From Eragrostis nindensis (taxonomy: Eukaryota > Streptophyta > Magnoliopsida > Poales > Poaceae), in the NCBI GenBank assembly GCA_012490785.1, contig JAAXCT010000504.1, positions 401,959-465,958 on the forward strand: a DNA stretch of 64,000 bases, given 5' to 3'. Shown in pieces: positions 1 to 11,399 of the stretch. The notes beneath the pieces are model-generated. The model worked only from the letters and a program-made list of their open reading frames with translations, did not search any database and had not been told where the DNA came from. The position numbers were made by a program, and so were the translations under genes. Within the stretch, counting starts at the first letter, position 1. Every line of letters starts with the position of its first letter.

Positions 1-2970
1 GCCCCTTCGTGGAACTTCACAAGTGTTGCTGAGAAGTAGACCGCTTCAATTGCACCAAAGAAAAGAAGAAAGGCAAGAGCAAGTACAATATTCTTGTTCC
101 AGCATAGGACAATGACCAATGACATGAAGCAAGTTGTGACTATCATAACTGTTATAACTGCCAACCCTGAGCAATAAAAAGACAACAGCAACAGTTAAAA
201 CTATGGAGGGAGCCTTCAATAAATCTTGAAGTAACAAAAAGTGTTCATATCTCATTACTCTTGATTGTATTTCTTCTGAAATTTTGTATTCATTTAAAGA
301 ATGAAAACTTCTGAAATTTTGTATTCTTACCACGTGCGTTTGCCAAGTGCTTTGTATCTCTGAAGCCTATAGTAACAGCCACACACAATATCATTAGGAT
401 CCAATTTATCTCTGGTATGTATATTTGCCCATGTACTGAAGAGGATGTGTGTACAATCTTCACCCGTGGAAAGCAGTTTAAAGAACAACACTGCTTGATA
501 ACTGAGAATGTGCCACTAATAACTGCTTGGCTCCCAACTACAGCTGCGAGTATTGCGATCCCCAGAACAGGCCATCTAATTTTTTCTAGAAAGAAATACT
601 TCATAAGTAAACACCAAGGGAATGGAATTCTATTTTTCTCAACAGAGGAAATTATACCAGCCCAATTATCCATTTGGGTAGAAGGCAAAGAATACCTGGC
701 ACTGACACATAAAATCCAATATGATTGTTGCTCTCAAAACTGTGATGTTGTGAAATGTAAGCAGCTTGACCCATATAGGCTAGTATGAGTGATGGATAAA
801 CCATCATCGTGAAAGCTATCTGTTGGAAGAAAAAAAAGAGGTACAAAATTCAGACTTCAACAGAACTTGTCCAGTTGATGATCACAAGCAGTAGGTGGCA
901 TGTCTTTAGTCATGAGATTATAACATTTAAACATATAAAAAATTATGATGTGTTTCTAAAGAATACCAAACTTGAAGATGTGCAGAATATAGCAATCTCA
1001 TTGAGATGATGGAATGTTTATTAAAACACAATTTTTTATGAAACAGGAGGGGCAAAAGTAATATGTAAACTTTAATTTTCACTGCCAGAGAACAGACAGT
1101 ACTCCAAGATCCTCACTCCTAGTTGAAGGTAATAGAGGAGCATCATAATTACCAAAGCTAAATTAAATGAACATGGTCGGATCAAGCATTTTACGTTCAC
1201 TTGATAAGTGATTGAATCAGGCTTTTAGAAACAGCAAGAAATAAGAAACTGTGGCACATCATGTAAGATTCCATCAAGCACGCAATGTCAGTCTAGGTAC
1301 AGGTAATTTTTTGCCAAGATGGAGATGATAAGATATTGATTTCTATGCCAACTTTGGTTTAGAATCGGTTTTAGGCACTCCTAGTTCAAAAGCCAGTTTT
1401 CAAGTTTTGTAAGTGGAAATACTATGAGTTGACTTATGAATATTTGTTTATCAGTCACAAGTTCCATGGATATAAGATGACGTGTTAGCCAGCCAAGAAC
1501 CTGAATAATCTTATGCTCTTAATAGTAATACTCAATGCATACCGTGATTGATGAATGAGAGAAGTGACCAAGGTCTGCATACATCGCTTCAGAACCTACA
1601 AATTTCAACAGTTTTGCAACAGTCAACATATGTTCATCATTTATGGAAAGTGGTGGAGTGTTTTTAGAAAATGGAATTACATTCCGGCCTCTGCGTGACC
1701 ACACACAGCCTTGTTTATTACATAAATCAAAGGAAAAGGAAAGAAAGAAAGTGGTTGAGTTGAATGGAGCGTAACAGCATATACTTACCAGTTACGCATA
1801 GAAGGATCCCACCAAGGGACCTCCAGCCTCCAGTGTGAGTCTTCTGCAGAAATCTGTACATGTAGTACGGCGAAAGGGCTTTATACACATGAGGATTCCA
1901 GTGGATGATGTTGTAGACCCCCATGATACTGATGCTGAGAAGCCACACACAAACAATAGGTGCAAAAAGAAACCCGACCCGATGTGTGCCGTAGTGTTGT
2001 AATGCGAACAATCCTACCAGTATCACGCATGTCACTGGAAGCAAAACATCTGTAAACCAACATTACACAAACAAAATTCACTCTCAGAAACAAACATCAC
2101 CAATGGTCACAATTCATAAACCATAGCAGGTAAAATACATCATCAACGAGCAACGGTAAATGGAATTCGAGCAAGCAATCGACCTACATTGGTGCTGTTC
2201 ATTGACCATTGACAACTTGATCCCGGAAACTGCCGATAACACTGCAAAGTGGGCAAGAAGCACACATCAGACTCTCAACACCAACCAATACAACAGCAGC
2301 AGTTCAGGGAAGGAGGAAAGTCGTTGGGACCTGACACGGCAGGGGTGAGTACGCCGTCGCCGATGACCATGGAAGTCCCGAGCAGCGCGAACAGCAACAG
2401 CAGCCACTGCAGGCCCTTACGCTGCTGCAGCGCCGCGCGCACGCTCGACGCCGGCGCCGGAGCCGCGCCGGCGCGCCGCTCCGTGAGGTCGTCGTCGCGA
2501 CCGGGAAGGAGCCCCGCGCGGACGCGGCGGCACAGGAGCGAGTAGAGCGCGAAGGTGCCGCCCTCGCCGTGGTCGTCGGCGCGGAGGACGATGAGCACGT
2601 ACTTGAGGAGGGTGACGAGGGTGAGCGTCCAGAACACGAGGGACAGCACGCCGTAGATCTCCTCGTTGCCCTCCGTGTGCTGGATGCCGCCGCCGGCGAA
2701 GGCGCTCTTGTACACGTACAGCGGCGACGTCGCCACCTCGCCGTACACCACCCCGAGGCTCTGGTAGGCGAGCACCAGCTCCGACCGCCATGACTGCGCA
2801 CACAACCAACCAAGAAACCGCCGTCACCAACACGGCCCTCCGGAACCGAACAAAGATAGAATCTTTCAGACTAAATCAAAGAAAAAGGCGGCCGGGACAG
2901 CCGGACAGGGCTCACTCACCTTCTTGCGCGCTCTCGCGCCGCCGCGGCTGCGGCCGCTCTCCCCATCCAT
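1..2970 (-). CDS. HAK: HAK/KUP/KT potassium transporter, 5' part (runs off left edge)
   Basis: Plasma- or endomembrane K+ transporter of the HAK/KUP/KT family. Eight exons can be read: 2970-2920, 2793-2331, 2241-2188, 2049-1789, 1595-1543, 819-696, 585-331 and 166 to beyond base 1. Every junction is GT-AG and the phases agree throughout. Exon 1 encodes a short basic N-terminus (17 codons, MDGES start). Exon 2 is very GC-rich and carries the family motif GVVYGEVATSPLYVY, then GVLTPAVS. The 54-bp exon 3 encodes VLSAVSG. Later exons hold FALQHYGTHRVGFLFAP, SEAMYADLGHF, AYMGQAAY, PRVKIVHTSS and the NWILMI segment. About 475 residues are visible out of roughly 780 usual, so the last membrane helices and the C-terminal cytosolic domain lie outside. 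No lesion is seen. Which HAK clade it belongs to cannot be settled without alignment. Confidence 0.93.
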
Positions 2971-3420
2971 GCCCCGACTACCTCTCTCCCACGCACGCGA
3001 GCGTCACCGTGACCAGCGCCGGCAAGGCCCCACCTTTGCAGCGCCCACGCATCCACCTCGCCGCTCCGCCGCCCAATTTAAGCCGGAGAAAACGAGAATT
3101 CAGGCAAAGATTTCCCGGACTTTGTTTTTGAGAGGACAATCCGGACTTCCCTTTCTTTCAAGTAGCCTCCGGCACGAACTGAACTGCAATTATCATCAGA
3201 TCTTGCCCTTGCTCTCTCCAATGGACCAATTTTCATGTACCTTGCCTATTGCTCCTGCGCTGTGAGAAATCCATATCGAAGAAGCAGACCGGGACGGGAC
3301 AGGAGAAAGGACAGCCAAGAAACAGAGATTGGAAAAAGGCAACCGGTGGCTTCTAGCGCAGCTCTGCCCGCCCTCAACCTCTAGTTGCAATCTTTTTGCA
3401 ATTTGTGAGAATTGTGCCGG

Positions 3421-3429
3421 TACTTATAG
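3421..3429 (-). promoter_or_regulatory. Possible TATA box of the HAK gene
   Basis: The minus strand reads CTATAAGTA about 450 bp upstream of the HAK start codon. This would imply a long GC-rich 5' leader of about 420 bp. It is the only TATA-like site noticed in a suitable place; the assignment is inferred from position only. Confidence 0.3.
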
Positions 3430-3727
3430 CTGCAGCGGTCAGCAAGAGGAGTCAAGGATTGAAATAAAAAGTTAGTGGAGAAGTGGGTGCATGTGGGCAT
3501 CAGGTATTCAGGTTGAAGTATAACCGTATATGAGGCAGTTGATATGCGGTTGCTCCTTTAAGGCATGTGCGGCCATGAGTGGGATCGGCAGCTGTGACTA
3601 TCAATTGCCAACGATAAGTTGCCTTTTTTTTCATCCTCATTTCTCCATGTTTTCTTCGAAAGTTCTGCTTCCTGTCCCCCCCCCCACCCCTCCTGCCAAT
3701 TTGTTCGGATGTGATACCCCCCCCCCA

Positions 3728-3728
<1 letters not shown>

Positions 3729-3759
<31 letters not shown>
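3729..3759. repeat. Poly-C tract
   Basis: An uninterrupted C run of about 31 bases. It follows shorter C runs at about 3676-3685 and 3717-3726, separated by AT-containing spacers. Simple low-complexity sequence upstream of the HAK promoter. Proline or glycine reading frames across it are artefacts. Confidence 0.9.
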
Positions 3760-3875
3760 ACGTCCAATTAGCTGTTTCGTCTCGAAAATAACCCGTCTGC
3801 AGAAAGGTTTTGCAATTAAAGTACCCCTAAATAGTAAGATTACTTTAGAAGTTTAAAAAGAGCATCCAAACTAAA

Positions 3876-4160
3876 TCATTATTTTCGGTGGAAATGTCAC
3901 CAGTGTACCATCTTCTGCTAATCCTTTGCAATGGAAACGTGAGAACGAAAACTCATCACTAGACTACAGTCGTTAGGACAACAACTTGTCAATTTGTTGG
4001 GAAAAAACAAAATGTGATCTGACATCCTGGAAAGGAAAGATCATCATTTTCGGTGGAAAATTCATCAGAGAGAGGGTAACCGTCTTCTGCTAATTCTTTT
4101 CAGTTGAAACGTGAGAATGAAAACTAATAGACTACACTGCAGTGGTTAGGACAATAACTT
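3876..4160. repeat. Imperfect direct repeat, two copies of about 115 bp
   Basis: Copy 1 (3876-3988) and copy 2 (4041-4160) share the order ATTTTCGGTGGAAA, CTTCTGCTAAT, AAACGTGAGAA, GAAAACT, AGACTACA and GTTAGGACAA. They are separated by about 50 bp. There is no coding potential. The rest of 3430-5200 shows nothing recognisable. Confidence 0.7.
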
Positions 4161-5210
4161 CAGTTAATTTTAAACTACAATTGCTGTTCTAACAAAATCA
4201 ATTTGAGAAAGAACGTTTCATGCTCATAGCACAACGTTTGAAATTTTGGGTTGGACGAAGAGGTCCATTTTGCAAAGTCTCAAAAAGGATCTCTTTTCAG
4301 AATTGGAACAAAAAATAGATCCGGTTTTGCAAATGCTCCAAACCAAAAGCGTAGAATCGAGACGAAACTCTGTGTAAATTTAAATCTGGATCGAGGTATT
4401 TGCACAAATTCCGCCTAGCACCTCTTTTCTCCCTGGAAGAAAAATCATGCCAGAACTTTGCATCATTTGTAATTTCCAGGTGCTTCCATCGTGCCACCGT
4501 CTCATTCGCTTAGGAAAAAAAAGTCCTTGGTGGACAACGGTGATTAAAAAGAGGTTTCTTCGCCCAGCGGCAAACCGTAATAAGAAAGAAACGTCCCTCT
4601 CAAACCTTGCTTAAGACAGCTTGCGCGAAGAAGCCGTTGGACGTGACCGGATGGACGGCCGGACTGGGACTGCTGCTTCCCCGGAACCGTACGTACGGCG
4701 GGAGATAAGCGCAAGCAGGCCGACGTGCACCGGCGTCCGCTCGTGGACGGCGACCTCAGGCATCCGAAAAATTCCTCGACAAGGTCGCTGTGTATATACT
4801 AGTACTAGTAGTAGATTAATCGGATACTGCTGCTGATTGCTCGAGGAAAATGACGGACCCGGCAGTCGTGCGCTGGTTGATTTTGTTTAGGTCACTCTTA
4901 GTCTTAGGTATGCATCCCCAATCCGGTTCCCGCACTGAACGACATTAACGACAGAGTGGAAAAAGGACGTGGCCAACCGATCCGGATTGCTTCAATTCTC
5001 TTCTCTTCTAGATACAGAGGATGTTCTCCACGCGCTGACCTGTGCGACGCCCAGATCTCATCAGCATTAGATGTCTGAATCAGGATTAGGTCGCGCGCCC
5101 AAGATTTTAGCTGTAGCTATCGGTGGAAATTTCTCACCTACAACGCAAACAGCTACATGTCCCTCATGTCATATGAATATATCAAAAGTATATATGTCGA
5201 TACTTCATAG

Positions 5211-5479
5211 TATTAAGTTGCGTGCATCAATCAACTCACCCAAAAGCCTAAACTGATGGAGAAAGAAGAGCAATTCACTTATACTCCAACACCCCCCTCA
5301 CGTGCAGACCGCAAACGTAGAATATTGGAGTGGGCTGCAATTTATTTAATAAATCGTGCAGCCAGAATTCAAACTCGAGATATCTGGCTCTGATATTATA
5401 TTGAGTTGCATGCGCCAACCAACTCATCCAAATACCTAAGCTGATGAGAAAAGATGAACAATTCACTTATACTCCAACA
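5211..5479 (-). mobile_element. TRIM/SMART-type miniature LTR retrotransposon
   Basis: Read on the minus strand, this has all parts of an LTR retrotransposon in 269 bp. The left LTR is 5479-5399 and the right LTR 5291-5211, each 81 bp, both starting TGTTGGAGTATAAGTGAATTG. The left LTR is followed at once by a site close to the initiator-Met-tRNA primer site (TAATATCAGAGC against canonical TGGTATCAGAGC). A purine tract (GTGAGGGGGG) sits directly before the right LTR. The flanks are near-identical 5-mers, CTATC and CTATG. The internal region is only 107 bp with no coding. Size and structure fit terminal-repeat retrotransposons in miniature, close to the grass SMART family; the family name is inferred. 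Confidence 0.82.
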
Positions 5480-5484
5480 GATAG

Positions 5485-8220
5485 GGTGAAAGAGTTGTTC
5501 CATTGAAATGTACAATCTTCTCTAGTGCACGAAGAGATACCTGGTCTCATGATGAGCCGAAACGGTTCTACTTACACTGGATGGAGAATACATATAGCTA
5601 GAACACATACGGAACGCACGCATGTTTCATTATTTCCGGGGGCTTATCACCTTAGATACGATACTTTTTATGCATACCCTACAACATACGAAAGCATCAG
5701 TGCAACAAATTAAGCACATATTCTTGATGCCCTTGCACCATATAAAGGATTAGGGGCGAAGCTAGCGAGCCAAGCCACTGGTGTCTCAGCAAGCTTTAGC
5801 AATGGTGTCAGCATGTGCTGGTGAGCTGTGATAGCAGTGTTTCTTCACTGATTTACCCAAAGTCATCGGTGTCAGTTGACACCAATGGCCTCACGCAGCT
5901 TCGCCCTAAGGATTACACTAAAAATGTCGTCAGACAATTTTAATGTGGCTCAGTTAACTTGACCTACTTTCATGATTGCAACATATCTAGCTAAAAAATG
6001 TTTGACAATTAGGTTTGGGTTGGCCGGGTTAATATTGTGAAAAGAGGACTCGGTACTGTTTTTTCTCTATATAATACGATCATTGAGAGAATATTTATTA
6101 TGTGAACCCATGCGAACACCATTTACAGATGTCGTCAATCTATAACCAGAGCTCTCACAGCCCACAAACTGAACTTAGCCATCAGTTGTATACCCTCCTT
6201 CCTTTTTTAATTCGTAGTATAATATTTATTTTATTTTGAGTAAAAATGTTGTCTTACGTTATCAATTAAAAACCAAATGAAATACTATATCTTAGCTTCT
6301 TTGCCGATCACCATTTTTAGGCTAGGCGATTGGACGGCCCCTCAATGTTGAGAGCCCCAATCTTCTAGCTAAAATGCTTGATCAGTACTCTTCGTTCTAA
6401 AATTGTAGTCGCCCTCTAGCTTAAATTTGAGCTAAACAACGACAACAACAAAAGAACGCGCGAGTCCCAGCCTCTACACCTTCAAGAAAGTGTACACAGG
6501 GGTATCCAGTTAATCTCTGCAGTTAGGAGTTAACTCAGCCGTTCGTCAGCCTTGCTTTGCTCACATTTGTCCTGCAGAAATGCACGCTCCAGCGTACCTC
6601 ACCGAATTGACGCGCTGCCGGTCGCTCTGTTCACGACAGCGAGCACGAGCAATCTCTCCGGCTCATGACGAATGTCACCAAACTCTGAACTCTAAAAAAA
6701 ATGTCACCAAACTCTCACCTGAACCCGAACACGACGCGCTTATTTTCTTTCTGTCCCTGCATCATAATAAAAGAAAGAAAAAGGACGCTAAATATGATAT
6801 GCCGATCGATGTTGACCTAGCGAAAGTTGAATTTGGTGAGCCATCTATTTTGCAGCAGCCGGAATATTCTTAGCCAAGCTAGATTTTGCTGATTGATGAT
6901 GCTCCGTGTAAAGAAATGAAGCTAGCTTGCTCGTGCACGTTCTCGCCGGGATTACAAGGCCGTACATGTTGGTACTTTGGTACTAGCTAGTATAACATGA
7001 AGGCGTGTATGTTTGCATGTATTGATCCACAAGTCAACTCTCTGGCTTAATCTGTGTGCCCTGCGACATTGAATTTATCCGTCCGTTTCTTCTATAACAA
7101 CTCGTCCAACAAAGTAACAAATCACATTATATTGTACCAGTAAGTACCTCTCCCTGGACTTGAGTTCATGTTGTCCGGACAGCAGCATTCGGACAGAAAC
7201 TGTACATATAGATTTTGCTGTCGAGACCGGAGACGTGAACAGTTGAAGATCGTATATTCCCTTTGCTTCAAACAGCTACATATGCTTGGATCCGGGTGGC
7301 AACTCTACGTACGTACAGTTCCTCTCCTGTACGTGGCCGGTGCCGCCTGTCCTCGCTTCTTTTGGCAATGCGGCAAACACATACTATACTCTGAACAACA
7401 TTTGGCGTCAGAGACTGTTCGAGGACGATAGAGGACTACTGCCACCAAACCGGTGGACCTTCTTCTGAAACAAAAGGCCGAAATAGCGAACTTCCAGCAG
7501 GATGCAGCCTGCGAATCGCGACGGGATGTCAGATAAAAAAAAGGCGAGGCCCATTCCCACCGTGGAACTTGTCCCCACAAACTTTGGAAGACACGTCGTC
7601 CCACGCCGTGGCATCAGCGTCTTGATCCGCCTGGCCCCGTCGCCGGCTCACGTTCTTCAAAGTGCGCGTGGTGGATGGCCCTCGCCCCTGGTCCCAGGCT
7701 CCCAGCCCCGCCAAAAGCACCGGGCAGCCGCGCGTGGCCGACCTACCCGTTAACCGGAGCCGGAGTGCATCCGCCCAACGCATGCAACGCACCTGCACTG
7801 CTCCGTGGACGCCGCCCGTCTCCCCGCCCCCCGCCTGGCCAGGGCCTGTCGCGCGCGCCCATCGTGAACCACGCACCCCCGGCCGGCCGCGCGCATGGTT
7901 ACTGCGACGTCGCGTGGCACCAAACGCGGTCCATCGCAACTTGTTGCACCTTATACTCCAAACCCAGTTTCGGGTGAATTCGTGTGTCGTGTGTGTGTGA
8001 CGCAAATCCTTTTTGCATTGGTCTTTTCTCTCTTTTTTTTTTTAAGGGAGATCCGTTTTGAATTGGTGGTTTGTTTCATCTCTCACGATCGATGATCCTA
8101 CAGTTCCCGTGCTTGGGCCGTAGCAAAAGAGCCCAGGAGAGATAGGAGAGAGGGAGTTCGACGAGTCCAGTCCAAGACAAAGAGGCCCAACACTCCGGTT
8201 TCTCTGCTAACCAGGGGCAT
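5485..8220. other. Intergenic, no gene recognised
   Basis: AT-rich sequence to about 7100, then a GC-rich block (about 7600-7980) with overlapping open frames on both strands. None has a recognisable domain, a convincing start context or splice structure. I see no RNA gene here. Confidence 0.6.
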
Positions 8221-8229
8221 TTTCTTATA

Positions 8230-9561
8230 GGAATAAGTCTATTTTGCCTCCTTCAATTTCTATAGGAGTTGTAATTTTTTTCCTCAACTACAAAACCGGT
8301 AACCAGATTTCCTCAATTCCTTCTCTCACTTCAATTTACCTCCCTCGGCGGTTTTTAGAGTGGTATTGTCCAACGTGGCACAGTAGGACCCACATGTCAT
8401 GTGACACGTCATTTTTATTTTCATTTTCTTTTTTTTCTTTTTTCTCTTCTTCTCTTTCTTCGCCTCCTCAGTTGCTCCTCCGCACCACTTGTCACGCATC
8501 GCCTCCTCCGCTGCTCTAAGGATGGCGGCGCCGCCTCCCTGTAGACGGAGGAGCCCCAGGTAGGAGCCACCTCGGCAAAGCTGCTTCTCCACGCACTTCA
8601 ACCACCATGCTGCCTCCAGCCGATGCTCCGGCCACGCGCGCTGCACTTCCTCCAGCTCCCGACAGCACTCAACCAGCTCCACCAGCGCCTGCCCCTCCAC
8701 CACTGCCACCATACCCACTCCTCCAGCAACCTGCTGCGCCGGCCCCGAGCTCACGAAGTTCTCGAGCAGCCACTCGTACCGCCCCCGCGGGGCTGGGCTC
8801 CGGCGGCGGTCGACGGGCGTCCCTGACCTTCCGCGCTTGCTTCTCCTTGAACACCTCCTTGAGCAGCAGGCGACGCTGAGGCGGGTGAGGAGCAGGGTGA
8901 GCAAGTCATCGTCGGCGCGCGTGCCCACGGGGAAGGGGAACCAGGGCCACCCCTGCGCTGAACCCCGCTCCGCTCTAGAGGAACCGAATCAAAATCAATC
9001 GAACACCATTTCCTCACTATTGACGGCAAAAATCAATATCTTATCTAGGTGAGGTTGCTGTGGATATAGTGAATCAAAGATTGGATCATTTGAATGGATC
9101 AATTTTGTCTGCGCATGGTGCTTGGTCTAGTGGCCGGGATTGAGGAAAAGTTGCTCGATCTACCCTTTGGCTGAGGAAGAGGACAGGCAGGTGGCACCGA
9201 GTGATGGAGGAGCTCTCGACGCATGTCCTCGTGGTGGTGCTCGGGGCAGGCAGCGGCAAGGAGGCAAGGAGTCCGCGGAGATCGAGGTCCGCGGGCGAGG
9301 GAGGTGAGGCCAGATGAGCCAGCGGCAGGGGAAAGAGCTAGCGCGAAGGAGAGAAGAAGAAAAAAAAGGGGAAAATAAAAATGATGTGGCATCTGACACG
9401 TGGGTCCCACTATGCCACGTCGGACAATACCGCTCTGAAAACCGCCAAAAGAGGTAAATTGAAGTGAGAGAAGGAATTGAGGGTGTCTGGTTACCCGGTT
9501 TTGTAATCGAGGGGAAAAGTTGCAACTTTAAGAGTTGAGGGAGGCAAAATAGACTTCTTCC
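8230..9561. mobile_element. Mutator-like element (Pack-MULE candidate)
   Basis: Long terminal inverted repeats of about 200 bp (8230 to about 8445, and about 9360-9561) begin GGAATAAGTCTATTTTGCC and GGAAGAAGTCTATTTTGCC when read inward. A perfect 9-bp target duplication, TTTCTTATA, flanks the element at 8221-8229 and 9562-9570, the length typical of MULEs. The interior has no transposase. It is strongly GC-rich and has a long minus-strand open frame (about 8930 down to 8470), unlike the AT-rich flanks. This is the pattern of a Pack-MULE carrying a host gene piece. I do not recognise the source gene. Confidence 0.85.
8460..8928 (-). pseudogene. Possible captured gene fragment inside the MULE
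   Basis: Minus-strand open frame of about 150 residues before it enters the TIR. It contains YEWLLENFVSSGP, LVELVECCRELEEVQ and LEAAWWLKCVEKQL, which look like real amphipathic protein sequence and not random GC-rich coding. The frame has no independent start context and ends in lysine-rich sequence translated from the TIR. The parent gene is not recognised. Confidence 0.35.
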
Positions 9562-9779
9562 TTTCTTATATCAGCAAAATAATCCAAAACATTATTGAAC
9601 TCATAATGTGCCGGCAAAGACAAAGATACAACATAATCGTAGTACGTAGAGCTAGCATATGTATCTTTGAAAGTACACGCGACACGTATGACAATCATGA
9701 ATCACCATCCATGTTACATACACAGAATTTCTTTTTTTTTTTAAAGGAAGGCAAACAGGATAACGCAAATTCCTCGAAA

Positions 9780-9945
9780 TAGAAAATTATTAAGGGACAA
9801 CACAATTGATGAAGAACAGCCTTGGGTTGAGAGTCCAAGTGGCGAGGCAGCTCTGCAAAAAAAAAAAAGGTCAAAAATATTATTACGGAGTGACAAAGCC
9901 CAAGTCAGTCCGGGCAAGAGATAAAACTTACCAGATGTCGGAGGG
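9780..9945 (-). other. Probable 3' UTR with intron of the thionin-like gene
   Basis: Directly after the thionin-like stop codon the minus strand shows a donor (ATCTG|GTAAGT near 9931). It is followed by a T-rich stretch ending TTTTGCAG near 9856 and a further exon-like sequence. In thionin precursors the acidic pro-domain is interrupted by introns. This spliced tail may be its non-coding remnant. Confidence 0.35.
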
Positions 9946-9948
9946 ACT

Positions 9949-10185
9949 TCACCAACGCCAATCAGACGGGCATTTATCCTTGTCGTCTCTGATCATGCAA
10001 TCACACAGAATTCCACAGTTTTCCTTCATCAGAAGAAATGACGGGCAGGCCGCATAGCAAGCTCTTGCCGCCGGGTTACGGCAGCAGGCCCGCTCGCGAG
10101 CCTCCACTTGGATCTGTCCCACAACTAAAAGCATCATGAATGCCACTACGATCATGCTCCTACTAAGCCCACACTTGGCGTCCAT
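9949..10185 (-). CDS. Thionin-like secreted cysteine-rich peptide
   Basis: 78-residue precursor. The start at 10185 is chosen because a signal peptide follows at once (hydrophobic core about residues 10-24, cleavage likely after VEA). The mature part has eight cysteines in the thionin order: CC, seven residues, C, three, C, nine, C, three, C, one, C, eight, C. Thionins are small antimicrobial, membrane-active plant defence peptides. Family precursors usually have an acidic C-terminal pro-domain; here a TGA follows about ten residues after the last but one cysteine, so that domain is absent from the frame. A TATA box lies 190 bp upstream. Nearest relative could also be a thionin-like protein of unknown activity. 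Confidence 0.75.
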   Translation of the reverse strand: MDAKCGLSRSMIVVAFMMLLVVGQIQVEARERACCRNPAARACYAACPSFLLMKENCGILCDCMIRDDKDKCPSDWRW

Positions 10186-10373
10186 TTTTTCTTCTTCTTC
10201 TGGTTTTCTGGGGGAAACACGAGGCTCGAGCCTCGTCACGGGGTAACCAGAGAGACACGAGGCTCCTACTCGTCCCTGTCTTCTGGTTTTCCCTGTCACG
10301 AGCGAGCGAGTGATCAGAGAGGGAGAGGGACAGGGCTGCACTCAATTGTGGAAAGCAGGTTCCATCGTTTCAA

Positions 10374-10381
10374 CTTATATA
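10374..10381 (-). promoter_or_regulatory. TATA box of the thionin-like gene
   Basis: The minus strand reads TATATAAG. It would place transcription start near 10350 and give a 5' leader of about 160 bp before the ATG at 10185. An upstream in-frame extension of the reading frame lies in this leader and is not needed. Confidence 0.6.
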
Positions 10382-10735
10382 GGCAAAGGTGCTGGGTACA
10401 AGATACTCCTCTCCGCGTCATCCGAGCAAGTTCTTAATAAGTTAAACAATATCGGACATATAGTATAGTATCATATATGTGTGCATGAGTCACATTGTTG
10501 CGTTCAAATGGTTTGTATATCCACCATGATTTATATATGTGATCTCTCCAGATTACTATAAGAGGGCACAGTTGTCACGTAAAACCTCGATTCCATTAAT
10601 CTTTGTCTGTTACGTACGTTCCTACACAAAACTCGAACCAATTTTTGTCTGCTTCAGAAGATCCAGACCGACAGCGTCTGATCTCAACCTCAGAAAGTAT
10701 CGCGCTGCTTGCATGCCTGTCATGCCTGTGCATTA

Positions 10736-10960
10736 ACACATTGATCGACCAGACATTGGAGTCCTTGAAAGCTGGAAAGCTCGTGGGATATCATGTGAAA
10801 AACGCTGCATCCTATTTGTTATGGTTACCTTGATGTCCATATGTGAAAACTCATGAATGGTATGCTTAGTATAATATAGGAGCAAAGCGCGCCAGTACAT
10901 GGCGCCCAGCGGCCCAGGTGACCATCTCATATCTCGCTGACTGGCTTCTACACCAGCTTT
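10736..10960 (+). repeat. Copy of a dispersed non-coding unit (copy D)
   Basis: Contains CCTTGAAAGCTGGAAAGCTC, then CATGAATGGT, CAGTACATGGC and CTCGCTGACT in the same order as at about 25120-25350. Earlier parts match 24500-24560. It lies just upstream of the thionin-like promoter. No coding is seen. Confidence 0.55.
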
Positions 10961-11159
10961 CCGGCAATGCATGGGTCCCGAAAGCTATGCAAATTTTATT
11001 TCGTGATATCGCCGGGTTGATTTATTACACTCTCGAAGGCACCCCACCATGAACCAGAAAGGTCCACGAAGCAACCAACATACGAGCTGATATTTCTGTT
11101 AAAAAAAAGCGTCCAATCTCAACTCTGCTTTTTGATAGCAAATACTGACAAAATCAATA

Positions 11160-11375
11160 GTGTTGGAATATAACAGGTGGAGGTCTCGAGTTTGAATCTT
11201 GGCTGGTGCGGTTTATCAAATAAATTGCTGCTCAAGTCAATATTCCATGTTTATGGCTTCAGGAAGTCTGCACGTGAGAAAGAGTGTTGGAGTATAAGTG
11301 AATTTTCCACCATCTCCAACAGCTTAGGCTTTTAGATATGTTGGTTGGTTCATGCAACTCAATACATAGATCAAA
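11160..11375 (+). mobile_element. Degenerate copy of the same TRIM family
   Basis: Plus-strand relative of the TRIM at 5211-5479. It has the internal region (CTCGAGTTTGAATCTTGGCTG, then TTTATCAAATAAATTGC), the AGTCTGCACGTGAGAAAGAG purine tract and a right LTR starting TGTTGGAGTATAAGTGAATT at about 11284. The left LTR is missing or replaced by a short TGTTGGAATATAACA stub. Confidence 0.7.
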
Positions 11376-11399
11376 CCTATCTGGTTTGATCATTTGAGG

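Noticed and set aside
7502..8005. Gene in the GC-rich block 7500-8000
   Set aside because: Frames on both strands of similar length, Arg/Pro-rich, no domain and no supporting splice sites.
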